Below are positions 6,191 to 7,514 of a stretch of 7,514 nucleotides of DNA, in pieces. The DNA comes from Galbitalea sp036499165 (GTDB lineage Bacteria; Actinomycetota; Actinomycetes; Actinomycetales; Microbacteriaceae): the NCBI GenBank assembly GCA_036499165.1, contig DASYEE010000048.1, positions 1-7,514 of the forward strand, read 5' to 3'. A program made the translations under genes and the position numbers. Below the pieces are notes generated by a model. It was given only the letters and a program-made list of their open reading frames with translations, was not told where the DNA came from and searched no databases. The first letter of the stretch is position 1. The number at the start of each line of letters is the position of its first letter.

Positions 6191-7219
6191 TCACGGAGCG
6201 ACCATCGTCAACGGAACGAGACCGCCGCACCCGCAGGATGTGCCGTGGAACAACGCCCCGGGCACCCGGATCGTGACGGGCATCGCGTTCCTGTCAGCCA
6301 GCCGACGTGCGAGCAGCTTCGCGGCCTCTCGCCCGATCGCTTCCACAGGATGCAGGTAACAGGTGAGCTGAGGCTCGATGAACTCGGAGTTCATAACCCC
6401 GTCGAAGCTCACGAAGGCGATGTCCCGAGGGACCGTGAGTTCGACGTCACGGAAGGCGCGAAGAGCTCCGAGTGTCAGCAGTCCACTCGCCGCGATCATC
6501 GCCGTCGGTCGCGACGGCTGACTGAGGAGAGTCTCGATCTCGCGGTGATGGTCTCCGAGCCCTCGATCGGTGGTCACCAAGAGCTCGGTGTGCACCGGCA
6601 GACCGGCTTCGTCCAAGGCGTTGAGGTACCCGTCTGCGCGCTCACGCAGGGTCGAGACCCCGACGTCTCCCGCGATCAACGCGATCCGCTTGTGGCCGGC
6701 GTCGATCAGATGGCGGGTGAGGCTTCGCATCGCGGCCTCGTTGTCGATCCCCACTCGGTCGATACCTCGCCCGGAGATGCGGTCGATGACGACCACCGGG
6801 CAGTCGGCGGCTGCACACAGCTCGAAGATCGCGGGATCTGAGTCGGCGACTGGAGCGATGATCATCCCGTCGACCCGATGATCCAGCAGGGTCTGCACGA
6901 CCTGCTTCTCCTGCGTCGCGTCTTCTCCGGAGTTTGCAAGAACGAGCGTTTGGCCGGCAGTGCGGATCCCCTGCTCGACCTGCGAGATCACCTGCCCGAA
7001 GATGAACTGGCTCGTGTCAGAAACAACGAGGCCGATGGTCTTCGTCCGCCCGCTGCGGAGCGATCTGGCCATCTGATGCGGCGTGAACTGCGATTCCTTG
7101 ATCGCGGTCTCAACCCTCATGCGGGTCTCATCGCTGACCTTCTTCGTCCCATTCATGACGTGCGACACGGTTGAGACGGAGACGTTCGCCATTCGGGCGA
7201 CGTCGACGATCGTTGTCAT
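6191..7219 (-). CDS. LacI-family transcriptional repressor
   Basis: The protein has 342 residues, normal for the family. The N-terminal helix-turn-helix is TIVDVARMANVSVSTVSHVM (3-22). A hinge helix, ARSLRSG (51-57), with Leu54 is expected to insert at the central CG of the operator. It is followed by the linker TKTIGLVV and a periplasmic-binding-protein-like sensor domain with VVVIDR (142-147) and SFDG (271-274). The usual ND of the aaND effector motif is replaced by SG (AASG, 243-246), and the tail carries a GTSCGCGG cluster (327-333). AAAAGGAG, 8 nt before the ATG, supports the start. A perfect palindromic operator lies 22 bp upstream, pointing to autorepression, and matching sites precede the dehydrogenase and transport genes. 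The effector is presumably the imported sugar or a derivative. The kinase gene follows in the same transcript. Confidence 0.95.
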   Translation of the reverse strand: MTTIVDVARMANVSVSTVSHVMNGTKKVSDETRMRVETAIKESQFTPHQMARSLRSGRTKTIGLVVSDTSQFIFGQVISQVEQGIRTAGQTLVLANSGEDATQEKQVVQTLLDHRVDGMIIAPVADSDPAIFELCAAADCPVVVIDRISGRGIDRVGIDNEAAMRSLTRHLIDAGHKRIALIAGDVGVSTLRERADGYLNALDEAGLPVHTELLVTTDRGLGDHHREIETLLSQPSRPTAMIAASGLLTLGALRAFRDVELTVPRDIAFVSFDGVMNSEFIEPQLTCYLHPVEAIGREAAKLLARRLADRNAMPVTIRVPGALFHGTSCGCGGLVPLTMVAP

Positions 7220-7241
7220 GCGGCCGACTCCTTTTCGCGTA

Positions 7242-7255
7242 GCGAATCGATTCGC
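7242..7255 (-). promoter_or_regulatory. LacI-type operator in front of the repressor gene (perfect palindrome)
   Basis: GCGAATCGATTCGC is a perfect 14-bp palindrome with a central CG, 22 bp upstream of the repressor ATG. Three related 14-mers lie in the 1153-1290 control region and nowhere else that I can find. It is the best-conserved site and the probable autoregulatory operator. Confidence 0.85.
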
Positions 7256-7257
7256 CT

Positions 7258-7263
7258 AGTCTA
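7258..7263 (-). promoter_or_regulatory. Possible -10 box of the repressor-kinase promoter
   Basis: The minus strand reads TAGACT (4 of 6 consensus), 2 nt upstream of the operator. This matches the -10/operator spacing at the other two promoters. No convincing -35 box is seen at 16-19 bp, so the assignment rests mainly on the parallel layout. Confidence 0.35.
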
Positions 7264-7301
7264 TCCGAGAACGTCGCCGCATTGCGGTCACCAGGCGACC
7301 C

Positions 7302-7514
7302 TCAGCCCTGCGTCAGCGGCTCCAGCGTGGGGTCGTTCGCGTACGACAGCGCCGCGTTCTCGCGGGTCACCAACTGCGGCGTGAGCAAAAAGGTCGGCAC
7401 GATCTTGGCGCCGTTGTTGTACGAGGTCGGGTCATTGACATCCACTGACTTGCCCTTCTGCAGTTCGCCGACCATCTTGATCGCCTCGGCAACCAGCTTG
7501 CGGGTGTCCTTGTT
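7302..7514 (-). CDS. ChvE-like sugar ABC transporter substrate-binding protein, C-terminal part (truncated by window)
   Basis: The last 70 residues are visible and the start is beyond the window. The stretch KDTRKLVAEAIKMVGELQKG, then VNDPTSYNNGAKIVPTFLL and a VTREN segment, matches the C-terminus of ChvE/MmsE-type monosaccharide-binding proteins (CUT2 class). The protein would sit outside the membrane and feed a separate sugar ABC transporter. It ends LEPLTQG-TGA, and the last codons are the right copy of the 18-bp repeat. The gene reads toward the repressor gene, with 82 bp between them and no clear terminator. It belongs to a different transport class from the CUT1 system in this window and, with the HxlR fragment, is probably part of the older flanking sequence. 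The family call is firm in type but rests on a short fragment. Confidence 0.75.
   Translation of the reverse strand, partial: NKDTRKLVAEAIKMVGELQKGKSVDVNDPTSYNNGAKIVPTFLLTPQLVTRENAALSYANDPTLEPLTQG
7304..7321 (+). repeat. 18-bp direct repeat, right copy
   Basis: AGCCCTGCGTCAGCGGCT is identical to 306-323. On the minus strand it encodes the PLTQG ending and the first base of the TGA stop of the ChvE-like gene. The two copies enclose about 6,980 bp holding the complete sugar cassette, with all seven of its genes intact. Confidence 0.8.

Noticed and set aside
5673..6359. Long plus-strand open frame opposite the kinase and repressor genes
   Set aside because: It is Arg/Pro-rich with no domain-like pattern and lies antisense to two genes with clear family motifs; typical of spurious frames in high-GC DNA.
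7265..7301. Short inverted repeats between the ChvE-like and repressor genes as a terminator
   Set aside because: The stems are only about 4-6 bp with wobble or mismatches and no T-run, so they are not convincing.
1..7514. tRNA, rRNA, CRISPR arrays, insertion sequences, integrase or transposase genes
   Set aside because: None could be seen on either strand. The only element-like signal is the 18-bp flanking repeat reported as a finding.

Overview
The window is high-GC DNA with tight gene packing, ATGA stop/start overlaps and a lipoprotein-type sugar-binding protein. This suggests an actinobacterium; the sequence does not allow a genus call. Most of it is one self-contained carbohydrate uptake and catabolism locus, roughly 336-7255. 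It is flanked by pieces of two unrelated genes that both run off the window.

Layout: (a) 2-307 (+) is the C-terminal part of an HxlR-type regulator. (b) 336-1097 (-) is a short-chain dehydrogenase of the gluconate/polyol dehydrogenase type. (c) 1098-1348 is a divergent control region with two back-to-back TTGACA promoters and three operator-like 14-mers. (d) 1349-5543 (+) is an operon: sugar-binding lipoprotein, a 17-bp perfect hairpin, MalF-like permease, MalG-like permease, then a DUF2961/GH172 glycoside hydrolase joined by an ATGA overlap. (e) 5553-7219 (-) is a convergent pair, a LacI-family repressor followed 2 nt later by a P-loop sugar/nucleoside kinase of the FrcK/YggC type. (f) A fourth operator, a perfect palindrome, lies in front of the repressor gene. 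(g) 7302-7514 (-) is the C-terminus of a ChvE-like sugar-binding protein from a neighbouring transport system.

Proposed working model (inference): an oligosaccharide is bound outside by the lipoprotein and imported whole by the two permeases. Energy would come from an ATPase encoded elsewhere, because none is here. The sugar is cut in the cytoplasm by the GH172 enzyme, which has no signal peptide but keeps the predicted catalytic pair Glu238/Glu259. The freed sugar is then oxidised or reduced by the dehydrogenase and phosphorylated by the kinase. The LacI protein would control all three transcription units, including its own, through the shared site GMRAAWCGATTCGC. Characterised GH172 enzymes act on fructofuranose and D-arabinofuranose linkages, so those are the leading substrate guesses.

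The most unusual structural signal is an exact 18-bp direct repeat, AGCCCTGCGTCAGCGGCT, at 306-323 and 7304-7321. It brackets the whole locus. The right copy is the last codons of the ChvE-like gene. The left copy sits at the HxlR stop and, read on the minus strand, still spells an LxPLTQG-stop ending. This looks like a scar of insertion of the whole cassette at the 3' end of the ChvE-like gene.
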